Source: Lotus japonicus (lineage: Eukaryota; Streptophyta; Magnoliopsida; Fabales; Fabaceae). From it: DNA of 64,000 nucleotides. Location of the stretch: positions 40,687,127 to 40,751,126 of the forward strand of contig NC_080043.1 of NCBI RefSeq assembly GCF_012489685.1, written 5' to 3'. Shown in pieces: positions 33,314 through 46,100 of the stretch. The translations under genes were made by a program, and so were the position numbers. Position 1 is the stretch's first letter, and every line of letters starts with the position of its first letter. The notes beneath the pieces were generated by a model, which was not told where the DNA came from, searched no databases, and worked only from the letters and a program-made list of their open reading frames with translations.

Positions 33314-36300
33314 TGTAAGGCCCAAGTTTTTAAACTTATGCTAAGTGAATAAACTTCTTATTCACGATTAGGGTTGATGTAATGTGAAGGGAAACCTGAA
33401 CAAAAGTTCATTAAATGAAATATATTTATGAAGGAGAAAGTTCAGGAAAAGTCTGAGGATTGTATCGAAGTCGATTTAAGTTATAGCACGACTAATATTC
33501 GCTTTAAAAACCTAGGACAAGAATCTTAGGAAATAACACTATGTTCCACCCTTGGAACACTGTAGGATTTTAGTCCAAAAATCTTCAGAGAAATGTTAGA
33601 ACTTCTCTTTTTCCATATATCAACATCGTTTCGAGGCGAAACTCTAGGATCTACGAACGCCCGATTCCAATCATCGGAAGTTTGCCGAAACCGAATCCCT
33701 GGTATTTCAAAACCCTAGAATCAACCGACAATGAAGACTTTTTCTATTCAGAGCTTCAAATGAAGATTCTACACGCGTACACCCATTTCTCTTGATGATT
33801 TCAATCTTTCTTCAGAAGGAAGTTTTCCATTCCGACATTCGATGCAAAAAGCAACTTATCGGGTAAAACAGTTTTATACCGACTATGCTTTAGTTGCCAA
33901 AAATACAAGGAGACCTCTTTATAGTTTTGGAACTCTTTTGCCAAAACATATCTACTAATTCATGGAGAATGAAGTCGGAAAAATCAGATTCGCGAAACTT
34001 TCATTTTCCCGCGAATTTCCAACCTCTATATATAGCCAAGAAATGAGAAAAAAACAAATATCTTACCCATTTTCACCAAGGAGGCCGTGAGTTTGAGAGG
34101 AGAGGAGGAAGAAGAGCTTTTGTTCGATTCTTGCGTGATCGTCGATCAATCAGTTGCTACTTCAAGGTTTCGAGGTATAGTCGCTAATCCTTACCTCTGA
34201 TCGCTTTTTCCATAGCTTTTCTGTAGGCTTTTCTGAGCTGATAGTTTATGGGTTTTTGCAAAACTATCCTGAATCTTTCATTTCTGATTCTAAACATCTT
34301 CCTTATATGCCCAAGATCACTTCTGCCGGATTAGATTTTCCGTTATGTCGCCGGAATTCCGCCGGAATCAATTTTAGCCTAAAATACCCATTTTTGGAGT
34401 TTTTGGAGTAAAGCTTCAACCTTTAGGCTGAAAACTATCGCCTTAGCTTAGTGCTAGTAGGATTAGTTGTCATAAACGTCGTTGGTGATGTCCCTGCAAA
34501 ATTTGGTTTTTGGGATTTCAGTTTTGAAATTTCTAAGTTAAAAATCATGACCAAAATACCCCTGCGACAGTTTTTGATCCGATAATTTTTCCGAGTTCAG
34601 AATACCCTTAGTTACGGCTACGGCTAATGATAGCATAGGAACCAAGTTTGATCGAAGAAAAATTGAGTCTCCTAATTACCAAAAGTGGCCGAGCCCTATA
34701 GGGGAGGAGGAGGAAAATTTCCTTTTCCGAAAACTTGTCTTTCGCGCTAGATTATCGTACCTTAGAGTATAGATTACTTCGTGTAATCTTAGTAAGTATT
34801 GATGGCTTAGTTTCCGATAGATTTTGATTGATTTCTGTGGTTTTGTTCTAAAGGTGCTTTTGAAGAGTTTCCCGAGGAACAAGGCTTTGCTTGCGAGGAA
34901 GCGTTAGACGATCATTCTGGAGAACCTACAGGTGAGGGCTTCTCACTAAATCTCTAGTTAATACTTAGGGTCGATGCTTTCGACATTGTTTACTGTTTAT
35001 GCACTGGATTGTGTGTGATTGGAAAATGTTTTCTGAGGCTTCGGCTGACAATGTAGATGATGCATCTACTGAATGTTTTTGATGAGTGGATTACATGCTA
35101 AGTGCTAATTGGGTAATTTAGGATGTGTGGTGCATGCCTTATATGCTAAGTGCTATGTGGTTATTGCTTAATATATTGATATATGACATGTTGATTGGTT
35201 GTGCTGAGTCATTTATACTTATGCAATGAGATCTGAGATTCTGAATGGTGAGAATAGCGGGCAGGTCAAGCCGATTTTATTTTGAGAGTTTTAAGAAAGT
35301 TTGATAGGACGAATGAGATTCGGACCTTGTTATGATGTGTATGGATCGAGACATTCTCTCGAGTCATTTGGGGATTTGGAGATCCCGAGAACTTATAAGA
35401 TTTTGCGATAAGACTAAAAGGATATTATTTTGAAAAGAAAACTCATAAGACATTAAACAACCTCTAAATCTTCAATTAATGATAATAAACTCGAAAGGAA
35501 GCTTCGGATGCAAATCTTAGTTTTTGGAAAACGAGAAGTGTCGTCGGATCCAATCGTTGAGGAAGTTGAGAAGTGTTGAGTATGTCGATGTTCTTGTGCT
35601 GTTGGAGCAGCTGTGTTGAGTATGTTGATGCTCTTGTGCTGTTGGAGCAGCTATGTGTTGTTGGGCTATCCTGGGGATAAGTCCGGGAAACCGTTAGTTT
35701 CCGAGAGTGTGATACTCTGTGCTCGTTGAGCAGTTGTGACCATCGGATTGAGATGAGTCGGATGATTTGGAGATCATCGTGAGTTATGTGTTGTTGTGAA
35801 GAAGTGTCTTTTGTCGCAGAATCGACTTTACCTTAGGGTAAGCTTTTAGAGACTTTAATTTACCTAGAACACGTGGCGACGTGTCGAGTGAGATTCGGAG
35901 ACGTTGTTTGTCTAATCATCCTGCATTCATGCAACATTAATGAGGTATTAACACAGGACGTACTCTTGACCTCGTCGGATTCCAAAATGGTCATAAGACC
36001 CGGATTTCCGTGTAAGAGCGTCTGTAGACGTCTCTTGTAGCAGACCGAAATGGCAGACCTACGGGTTACGGCTGATCTGACTACCGCTGTCGTTGGAATA
36101 AGAGGCACGCGGGCCGAAATGGTCCCACCGTGGCTGGTGCTAGGGCTGATCCGTTGATGTCCATCCGTTCCGGATTGCATATTGGTTGACTGGGTTAACC
36201 TGCATATCATTTCATGCAACATGCATACTGACTTAGTTGTCGAATGTGATTGTTATTTGTTAATCCTATTTGGAACATGTTAAGTGTTTTTATTGTCATT

Positions 36301-37113
36301 TATGTTCGTTATGGAATATGTAACCCTAGGATGTTATCCCTAGCTATAAGCCTAAGTGGCTATTCTATTATCTGTATCTATCGATGTTATTATTTACATA
36401 ATTCTTTGGAGTTGACCCTCGCGTCTTCTGTGTGTGCTTTGGCAGACAAACGCCCTTTGTCAGATGTCCCCGGCGGACTAGATCATGATGGTTCACCCTT
36501 CGGGGGGAACTAGAGTTGAGATACTGGAACAGGAGCGCATCGCGGTAGCGAGAGGAGGACGGATGGTGTACTTAGACTAGGTCGTCCTAGATTCTGATTC
36601 AGACGACGATCATGCTAGCACATAGTTTTGAGTGTTGGTATGAGCTCCTCGAGTTAGGATTAGTGTAGGAGTAGAGTTTAGCTCTGACAGTCTTTGCTTC
36701 ATTTGTTTCTTTGGGGGACAGGGTAGTTCCGCCTATAGCTTTTTGTGTGGTTGCCTTACGGGAATCACAGAGAGTTGGTTGGACTTAGGAGGTCTTATTT
36801 TCAGGCCATTGAGTCAGCTTATTCTCAGTTTTGAGGGATAGTGTTGCGGACACTTACCTTTCATTCGGTTTGTACCTATTGCCTACGGGCGCTACTCTTC
36901 TATTACCCGTCGCTGGAGGTTTACTCGTGACGAGGTTGCTACTTACAGCAGGGGCTGTTTATATATTGTATATTAGTTCTATTGCTTTTCGCATTTGGGT
37001 TTTATTTCATTCAGTCTTGTCTTAGTTATTATCGAAAAAAAAATATTCACGTTTTTCCGCATTAAGTTTACTTTTGGTTACTAAAGTGACGCCACCGAAA
37101 TCGGGGTGTTACA
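33314..37113 (+). repeat. T2 5' LTR (3800 bp)
   Basis: Contains a TATATATA box near 34027-34034, a leader donor-like GAG|GTATAG, the mini-exon 34854-34931 and the G-box dyad at 35869-35884. The LTR-ORF relic (about 36465-36625) begins ATGTCCCCGGCGGACTAG and skips from the Met/Leu/Glu segment straight to ERIAVARG. A block around GTTGAGTATGTYGATG is duplicated at about 35575-35660. Confidence 0.85.
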
Positions 37114-37116
37114 TTG

Positions 37117-37128
37117 TGGTATCAGAGC
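37117..37128 (+). other. T2 primer binding site (initiator Met-tRNA)
   Basis: TGGTATCAGAGC begins three bases after the 5' LTR end, complementary to the 3' end of initiator Met-tRNA. Confidence 0.88.
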
Positions 37129-37326
37129 ACGGTCGAGTCTTTCGGGAGTTGTTGGGGAATAGGTCTTCTGTGCTAGTTTGTGTGACTCTGCAAAGAGTGA
37201 AAATTGATTGTCTGCAAGCGATTTTTCGCTTAAAAATTGATTGGAGTTATTGCTTACTCATATTGTATAGTGATGCTAGATGCTATCTTATGATGAGTAC
37301 TGACTGTTTGCTTCCTTTAACAGAAC

Positions 37327-40300
37327 ATGGTGAACATTAACCAGTTAGCGGAGATGATGGCCACTATGGCCCAAGCGGTAACAGCGCAGGCCCAAGCGGT
37401 AACAGCGCAGGCAAACGATAATGCCATGAGGCGTGCTGCTGAAGAAGCACGTGAACAACATCAGCGCCAGAGGGAAGTAACTCTGGACCAGAACAAAGGT
37501 CTCAATGACTTCAGGAGGCAAAACCCACCTAAGTTCTCTGGTGGTACTGATCCAGACAAAGCAGATCTCTGGATTCAGGAAATAGAGAAGATATTCGGCG
37601 TACTGCAAACTGTTGAGGGTGCCAAGGTGGGCATGGCAACTTATCTTCTGCTCGGTGATGCTGAGTACTGGTGGAAGGGCACCAGGGGAATCATGGAAGC
37701 TAACCATGAAGAGATCAACTGGAACTCTTTCCGGACCGCATTCTTGGAAAAGTATTTTCCAACAAGTGCACGGGATGAGAGGGAGGCGCAGTTTCTAACA
37801 CTCCGTCAGGGGAGTATGTCTGTACCGGAATTTGCTTCGAAGCTGGAATCTTTGGCGAAGCATTTCCAATTCTTTAATGATCACGTGGATGAGCGCTATA
37901 TGTGCAAGCGCTTTGTCAATGGACTGAGGCCGGATATTGAGGACTCAGTGAGGCCGCTGGGAATCATGCGATTCCAATCATTGGTGGAGAAAGCCACGGA
38001 AGTAGAGCTGATGAAGAACCGGAGGTTAAACCGGGCTGGAACTGGAGGGCCGATGAGGTCGAGCTCTTAGAATTTTCAGAACAGAGGAAGGTTTCAAAAT
38101 AGGAGGCCGTATCAGCGTCCTATTGGTAGAGGAGCGGCTTCGGGATCTTACAGGCCCATGGTGGGTGCTGCTGGTGGTTCAGGAAGTCAGACTCAGTACC
38201 GGGAACTGACTTGCTTCAAGTGTGGGAAGCCAGGGCATTATGCTCGTGATTGTCCCGACACGAGACCTCAATGCTACAACTGTAACAAACTGGGGCATAC
38301 TGCGGCACAGTGCAAGGTACCAAAGGCGGAACCAACCGTTAACACTGCGCGAGGGAAGCGTCCTGCTGCAAAGGCGAGAGTCTACACCATGGATGGTGAA
38401 GATGCTGAGGGGGTCGATGGACTGATTAGAGGCGACTGCGAGATTGACGGTAACCTCCTATCCGTACTTTTTGATTCCGGTGCAACGCATTCATTTATCT
38501 CTAGGGAATGCGCGATCAGATTAAGACTTCCTATTACTGCTTTGAGCTTCGATCTGATAGTTACTACTCCTGCCAAGACTCTAACTGCTAATACAACATG
38601 CATGTATTGTTCGATAACATATAACAATAGGATCTACCAAGCTAACCTAGTATGCCTAACTCTTAAGAACCTAGATATTATCCTAGGAATGGATTGGTTG
38701 TCCCGTTATCATTGTCTTTTGGACTGCAACCGAAAGAGAGTGGTATTTCCTGATTCGGATCTTTCTGAGTATCTATCTGCCAATCACATTGGCGTCTCTT
38801 TGAACGAGGGATCTCAAGAGTATTCCGTTCTGCTGAGCTTGGAGAGTAAAGGGAATCCGGGAGTTGATAGTATTCCAGTGGTGAAAGAGTTCGCAGATGT
38901 TTTTCCTGGCGATGTACCTGGATTGCCGCCTGTACGCGACATTGAGTTTGCTATAGACATCGTACCGGGAACAGGGCCGATTTCGATTGCACCATATCGT
39001 ATGGCACCTGCGGAGCTAGTGGAATTGAAGTCCCAACTAGAAGATCTGTTGTCGAAGGGATTTATTCGACCAAGTGTTTCACCTTGGGGAGCGCCAGTCT
39101 TATTAGTGAAGAAGAAGGACGGGAAATCGAGACTATGTGTCGACTACCGACAATTGAACAAGGTAACCGTTAAGAATAGGTATCCGTTACCTAGAATTGA
39201 CGATTTGATGGATCAACTGCGAGGAGCTACAATATTCTCGAAGATTGACCTGAAGTCGGGTTATCATCAAATCAGGGACAAGAACGAAGACATCCAGAAG
39301 ACGGCATTCAGAACCCGTTATGGACACTATGAGTACTTAGTGATGCCATTTGGGGTGACAAATGCACCGGCAATATTCATGGCTTACATGAATATGACTT
39401 TCCATACATTCTTGGATCGATTCGTCGTGGTGTTTATCGACGATATTCTGATCTACTCAAAGAATGCTGAAGACCATGAAGAGCACTTGCGACAAGTTTT
39501 ACAAGTGTTAAGGGAGAAGGAGTTGTATGCCAATCCTTCTAAGTGCGAGTTTTGGCTCGAAGAGGTAAAATTCTTAGGCCATGTGATCTCTAAGGAGGGA
39601 ATAGCTGTGGACCCAGCAAAAGTAGAGACCGTATTGTCATGGGAACGGCCAAAGACTGTGACTGAGATCAGAAGTTTTGTCGATTTAGCGGGATACTATC
39701 GTCGCTTTATCGAGAATTTCGCGAAGATTGTTGGACCGTTGACTCAACTCACGAGGAAGGACCAACCTTTTGCATGGACTGAAGCGTGCGAAACTAGTTT
39801 CCAGACGATGAAGGAACGGTTGACGACGTCACCTGTACTCGTCTTACCGCAACCAGAGGAACCTTATGAGGTATACTGTGATGCTTCATATCAAGGCTTG
39901 GGATGTGTGCTGATGCAACATCGGAAGGTGGTTGCTTATGCTTCAAGACAACTGAAGGTGCATGAGCAGAATTATCCAACCCATGACTTGGAACTAGCTG
40001 CAATCGTATTTGCGCTGAAGATTTGGAGACATCACTTATATGGATGCAATTTCACCATATTCAGTGATCATAAGAGCTTGAAGTACTTGTTTGAGCAGAA
40101 GGAGTTGAACATGAGGCAGCGTCGGTGGATGGAATTTCTCAAAGATTACGAGTTCACTCTGCAATATCATCCTGGAAAGGCGAACGTAGTTGCTGATGCC
40201 TTGAGCAGGAAGATGCACATCTCGTCGATGATGGTGAAGGAGCTGCAACTGCTGGAACAATTCCGAGATTTGAGCTTGGATGTGAAATTATCCGAGGGAG

Positions 40301-41766
40301 AACTGAAGTTTGGGATGATCAGAATTACCAATGGATTGATGGGAGAAATCCGAGACCAACAGTTACAAGATGAGTTTCTGCTCGGAAAAAGGAATTTGGT
40401 AAGTCAAGGTAAAGACCCAGAATTCAAGGTAGGAAGTGACAATATCCTACGGTGCAAGGATAGGGTTTGTGTACCTAACAACCCTGACTTGAGAAGATTG
40501 ATTATGGATGAGGGTCACAAGAGCAAATTAAGCATTCATCCTGGAATGAAAAAGATGTACCAAGACTTGAAGATGAATTTTTGGTGGCCAGGAATGAAAA
40601 GACAAGTGGCTGAATATGTAGCTGCATGTCTGACATGTCAGAAGGCAAAGGTGGAGCATCAGAAGTCTTCAGGTATGCTACAAAGCTTGGATGTGCCAGA
40701 ATGGAAATGGGATAGCATATCGATGGATTTCGTTGTAGCTTTGCCAAGAACTCAGAAGGGATACGATTCTATTTGGGTAATCGTGGATCGACTGACAAAG
40801 TCGGCTCATTTCGTACCTGTGAGGACTACGTACAACGTGGAGAAACTGTCAGAGATTTACATATCCGAGATTGTACGACTTCACGGAGTACCGACAAGTA
40901 TTGTATCTGATCGAGACCCGAAGTTCACATCACATTTTTGGGGAGCTCTTCAAGAGGCTTTGGGAACGAGACTGAGACTAAGTTCTGCTTATCATCCGCA
41001 GACTGATGGACAGACTGAGAGGACAATCCAGTCATTGGAAGATTTGCTACGCGCTTGCGTGTTAGACAACCAGGGCAGTTGGGATACCTTATTGCCATTG
41101 ATTGAGTTCACATACAACAACAGTTTTCATACGAGCATAGGTATGGCACCGTATGAGGCTTTGTATGGCCGCAAGTGTAGAACACCTTTGTGTTGGTACC
41201 AAAACGGAGAAAATCTGTTGGTAGGACCGGAACTTCTGCAACAGACAACTGAGAAGATCAAGCAGATCAGAGAGAAGATGAAGACTTCTCAGAGTAGACA
41301 GAAGAGTTATGCCGATCAAAGGCGCAGAACTCTGGAATTCGAAGAAGGAGATCATGTATTTCTGAGAGTTACTCAGACGACGGGAGTTGGTCGAGCAATC
41401 AAGTCAAAGAAGCTTACGCCCAAGTTTATTGGACCGTATCAGATCACTCGTCGAATTGGACCAGCCGCATATCAGATTGCACTACCTCCATTTCTATCAA
41501 ACATTCATGACGTATTCCACGTGTCACAACTGAGGAAATATATTGCGGATCCGACACATGTTATCGAGCTGGATGACATTGAGTTGAAGGATGATCTGTC
41601 TTTCGAGACACCGCCAATTAGCATTGGTGACACCAGGATAAAACAGTTGAGAGGGAAAGAGATCGAGTTAGTGAAGGTCATTTGGAACAAAGACACCGGT
41701 GATGCGACATGGGAGCTGAAGGAGAAGATTCAAGCACAGTATCCAGAACTTTTTACTAACCCTTAA
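37327..41766 (+). pseudogene. T2 gag-pol polyprotein with one in-frame amber stop
   Basis: One continuous frame of 1479 codons interrupted only by TAG at 38068-38070 (codon 248), in the linker between capsid and zinc knuckles; T1 and T5 have CAG there. Domains in order: capsid (AEYWWKG, FVNGLRPDIEDSV); two CCHC knuckles at about 296-330; aspartic protease [10 protein letters not shown] at about 382; reverse transcriptase with [11 protein letters not shown] at about 700; RNase H starting [10 protein letters not shown] at about 847; integrase with the HHCC finger ([18 protein letters not shown]) from about 1063, the DDE residues in [20 protein letters not shown] and [13 protein letters not shown] at KFIGPYQI, and a chromodomain-like tail ending [16 protein letters not shown]. 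The ATG follows an acceptor-like TTTAACAG. A CAG to TAG change is what deamination of a CHG-methylated cytosine gives. Read-through could still make Pol, but the copy is probably inactive. Confidence 0.88.
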
Positions 41767-41785
41767 GTTTCGAGGTCGAAGCTTT

Positions 41786-41803
41786 CTTTTTGGAGGGTAG
41801 TAA
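41786..41803 (+). other. T2 polypurine tract region
   Basis: TTTTTGGAGGGTAGTAA directly precedes the 3' LTR and is the likely plus-strand priming site. T1 has the same string before its 3' LTR. Confidence 0.6.
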
Positions 41804-44800
41804 TGTAAGGCCCAAGTTTTTAAACTTATGCTAAGTGAATAAACTTCTTATTCACGAATAGGGTTGATGTAATGTGAAGGGAAACCTGAACAAAAGTTCA
41901 TTAAATGAAATATATTTATGAAGGAGAAAGTTCAGGAAAAGTCTGAGGATTGTATCGAAGTCGATTTAAGTTATAGCACGACTAATATTCGCTTTAAAAA
42001 CCTAGGACAAGAATCATAGGAAATAACACTATGTTCCACCCTTGGAACACTGTAGGATTTTAGTCCAAAAATCTTCAGAGAAATGTTAGAACTTCTCTTT
42101 TTCCATATATCAACATCGTTTCGAGGCGAAACTCTAGGATCTACGAACGCCCGATTCCAATCATCGGAAGTTTGCCGAAACCGAATCCCTGGTATTTCAA
42201 AACCCTAGAATCAACCGACAATGAAGACTTTTTCTATTCAGAGCTTCAAATGAAGATTCTACACGCGTACACCCATTTCTCATGATGATTTCAATCTTTC
42301 TTCAGAAGGAAGTTTTCCATTCCGACATTCGATGCAAAAAGCAACTTATCGGGTAAAATAGTTTTATACCGACTATGCTTTAGTTGCCAAAAATACAAGG
42401 AGACCTCTTTATAGTTTTGGAACTCTTTTGCCAAAACATATCTACTAATTCATGGAGAATGAAGTCGGAAAAATCAGATTCGCGAAACTTTCATTTTCCC
42501 GCGAATTTCCAACCTCTATATATAGCCAAGAAATGAGAAAAAAACAAATATCTTACCCATTTTCACCAAGGAGGCCGTGAGTTTGAGAGGAGAGGAGGAA
42601 GAAGAGCTTTTGTTCGATTCTTGCGTGATCGTCGATCAATCAGTTGCTACTTCAAGGTTTCGAGGTATAGTCGCTAATCCTTACCTCTGATCGCTTTTTC
42701 CATAGCTTTTCTGTAGGCTTTTCTGAGCTGATAGTTTATGGGTTTTTGCAAAACTATCCTGAATCTTTCATTTCTGATTCTAAACCTCTTCCTTATATGC
42801 CCAAGATCACTTCTGCCGGATTAGATTTTCCGTTATGTCGCCGGAATTCCGCCGGAATCAATTTTAGCCTAAAATACCCATTTTTGGAGTTTTTGGAGTA
42901 AAGCTTCAACCTTTAGGCTGAAAACTATCGCCTTAGCTTAGTGCTAGTAGGATTAGTTGTCATAAACGTCGTTGGTGATGTCCCTGCAAAATTTGGTTTT
43001 TGGGATTTCAGTTTTGAAATTTCTAAGTTAAAAATCATGACCAAAATACCCCTGCGACAGTTTTTGATCCGATAATTTTTCCGAGTTCAGAATACCCTTA
43101 GTTACGGCTAATGATAGCATAGGAACCAAGTTTGATCGAAGAAAAATCGAGTCTCCTAATTACCAAAAGTGGCCGAGCCCTATAGGGGAGGAGGAGGAAA
43201 ATTTCCTTTTCCGAAAACTTGTCTTTCGCGCTGGATTATCGTACCTTAGAGTATAGATTACTTCGTGTAACCTTAGTAAGTATTGATGGCTTAGTTTTTG
43301 ATAGATTTTGATTGATTTCTGTGGTTTTGTTCTAAAGGTGGTTTTGAAGAGTTTCCCGAGGAACAAGGCTTTGCTTGCGAGGAAGCGTTAGACGATCATT
43401 CTGGAGAACCTACAGGTGAGGGCTTCTCACTAAATCTCTAGTTAATACTTAGGGTCGATGCTTTCGACATTGTTTACTGTTTATGCACTGGATTGTGTGT
43501 GATTGGAAAATGTTTTCTGAGGCTTCGGCTGACAATGTAGATGATGCATCTACTGAATGTTTTTGATGAGTGGATTACATGCTAAGTGCTAATTGGGTAA
43601 TTTAGGATGTGTGGTGCATGCCTTATATGCTAAGTGCTATGTGGTTATTGCTTAATATATTGATATATGACATGTTGATTGGTTGTGCTGAGTTATTTAT
43701 ACTTATGCAATGAGATCTGAGATTCTGAATGGTGAGAATAGCGGGCAGGTCATGCCGATTTTATTTTGAGAGTTTTAAGAAAGTTTGATAGGACGAATGA
43801 GATTCGGACCTTGTTATGATGTGTATGGATCGAGACATTCTCTCGAGTCATTTGGGGATTTGGAGATCCCGAGAACTTATAAGATTTTGCGATAAGACTA
43901 AAAGGATATTATTTTGAAAAGAAAACTCATAAGACATTAAACAACCTCTAAATCTTCAATTAATGATAATAAACTCGAAAGGAAGCTTCGGATGCAAATC
44001 TTAGTTTTTGGAAAACGAGAAGTGTCGTCGGATCCAATCGTTGAGGAAGTTGAGAAGTGTTGAGTAGGTCGATGTTCTTGTGCTGTTGGAGCAGCTGTGT
44101 TGAGTATGTTGATGCTCTTGTGCTGGTGGAGCACCTATGTGTTGTTGGGCTATCCTTGGGATAAGTCCGGGAAACCGTTAGTTTCCGAGAGTGTGATACT
44201 CTGTGCTCGTTGAGCAGTTGTGACCATCGGATTGAGATGAGTCGGATGATTTGGAGATCATCGTGAGTTATGTGTTGTTGTGAAGAAGTGTCTTTTGTCG
44301 CAGAATCGACTTTACCTTAGGGTAAGCTTTTAGAGACTTTAATTTACCTAGAACACGTGGCGACGTGTCGAGTGAGATTCGGAGACGTTGTTTGTCTAAT
44401 CATCCTGCATTCATGCAACATTAATGAGGTATTAACACAGGACGTACTCTGGACCTCGTCGGATTCCAAAATGGTCATAAGACCCGGATTTCCGTGTAAG
44501 AGCGTCTGTAGACGTCTCTTGTAGCAGACCGAAATGGCAGACCTACGGGTTACGGCTGATCTGACTACCGCTGTCGTTGGAATAAGAGGCACGCGGGCCG
44601 AAATGGTCCCACCGTGGCTGGTGCTAGGGCTGATCCGTTGATGTCCATCCGTTCCGGATTGCATATTGGTTGACTGGGTTAACCTGCATATCATTTCATG
44701 CAACATGCATACTGACTTAGTTGTCGAATGTGATTGTTATTTGTTAATCCTATTTGGAACATGTTAAGTGTTTTTATTGTCATTTATGTTCGTTATGGAA

Positions 44801-45597
44801 TATGTAATCCTAGGATGTTATCCCTAGCTATAAGCCTAAGTGGCTTTTCTATTATCTGTATCTATCGATGTTATTATTTACATAATTCTTTGGAGTTGAC
44901 CCTCGCGTCTTCTGTGTGTGCTTTGGCGGACAAACGTCCTTTGTCAGATGTCCCCGGCGGACTAGATCATGATGGTTCACCCTTCGGGGGGAACTAGAGT
45001 TGAGATACTGGAACAGGAGCGCATCGCGGTAGCGAGAGGATGACGGATGGTGTACTTAGACTAGGTCGCCCTGGATTCTGATTCAGACGACGATCATGCT
45101 AGCACATAGTTTTGAGTGTTGGTATGAGCTCCTCGAGTTAGGATTAGTGTAGGAGTAGAGTTTAGCTCTGACAGTCTTTGCTTCATTTGTTTCTTTGGGG
45201 GACAGGGTAGTTCCGCCTATAGCTTTTTGTGTGGTTGCCTTACGGGAATCACAGAGAGTTGGTTGGACTTAGGAGGTCTTATTTTCAGGCCATTGGGTCA
45301 GCTTATACTCAGTTTTGAGGGATAGTGTTGCGGACAATTACCTTTCATTCGGTTTGTACCTATTGCCTACGGGCGCTACTCTTCTATTACCTGTCGCTGG
45401 AGGTTTACTCGTGACGAGGTTGCTACTTACAGCGGGGGCTGTTTATATATTGTATATTAGTTCTATTGCTTTTCGCATTTGGGTTTTATTTCATTCAGTC
45501 TTGTCTTAGTTATTATTCAAAAAAAAATATTCACGTTTTTCCGCATTAAGTTTACTTTTGGTTACTAAAGTGACGCCACCGAAATCGGGGTGTTACA
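41804..45597 (+). repeat. T2 3' LTR (3794 bp)
   Basis: Nearly identical to the 5' LTR with scattered single-base changes and without the extra ACGGCT copy. The mini-exon is 43338-43415 and the G-box dyad 44353-44368. The LTR-ORF relic shows the same start, TAG and internal deletion as the 5' copy, so the deletion predates this insertion. Confidence 0.88.
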
Positions 45598-45602
45598 GTT
45601 TT

Positions 45603-46095
45603 GAGTGTTAGTGTGAACTCCTCGAGTTAGGATTAGTGTAGGAGTAGAGTCTTAGCTCTGACAGTCATTGCTTCATTTGCTTCTTTGGGGGACAGGGTAG
45701 TTCCGCCTATAGCTTTTTGTGTGGTTTCTTTACGGGAATCACAGAGAGTTGGTTGGACTTAGGAGGTCTTATTTTCAGACCATTGGGTCAGCTTATTCTC
45801 AGTTTTGAGGGATGGTGTTGCGGACACTTCACCCTTTTCATTTGGTTTGTACATATTGCCTACGGGCGCTACTCTTCTATTACCGTCACTGGAGGTTACT
45901 CGTGACGAGGTTGCCATTTACAGCGGGGGCTGTTATATATATTGTATATTAGTTTTATTGCTTTTCGCATTTGGGTTTTATTTAATTCAGTCTTGTCTTA
46001 GTTATTATCGAAAAAGAAAAAAAAATATTCACGTTTTTCCGCATTAAGTTTACTTTTGGTTACTAAAGTGACGCCACCGAAATCGGGGTGTTACA
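45603..46095 (+). repeat. T3 solo LTR, right portion
   Basis: Continuation of the T3 LTR after the T2 insertion. It parallels the last 500 bp of the T2 LTRs and ends GGTGTTACA, followed by the GTATG duplication. Confidence 0.85.
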
Positions 46096-46100
46096 GTATG

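Larger units (their letters stand above)
33314..45597 (+). mobile_element. T2: full-length Ty3 chromovirus (Tekay/Del-like), TSD GTTTT
   Basis: LTRs at 33314-37113 and 41804-45597 both begin TGTAAGGCCC and end GGTGTTACA. The target duplication GTTTT is present at 33309-33313 and 45598-45602, and the interrupted T3 LTR reads through across it. The element has a primer site, a single gag-pol frame and a polypurine tract in the normal order. The chromodomain-like integrase tail and long LTRs fit the Tekay/Del lineage. LTRs differ by scattered substitutions and a 6-bp duplication in the 5' copy, so it is young. Confidence 0.93.
29695..46095 (+). mobile_element. T3: solo LTR (about 4.1 kb), TSD GTATG, split by T2
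   Basis: The LTR runs 29695-33313 and resumes at 45603-46095, starting TGTAAGGCCC and ending CGGGGTGTTACA. GTATG flanks it at 29690-29694 and 46096-46100. No gag or pol belongs to it, so it is a solo LTR left by LTR-LTR recombination. It holds the 78-bp mini-exon (31223-31300), a duplicated 46-bp-scale block at about 31930-32030, and a full-length LTR ORF ending at 33309, a few bases before the T2 insertion site. Confidence 0.88.
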
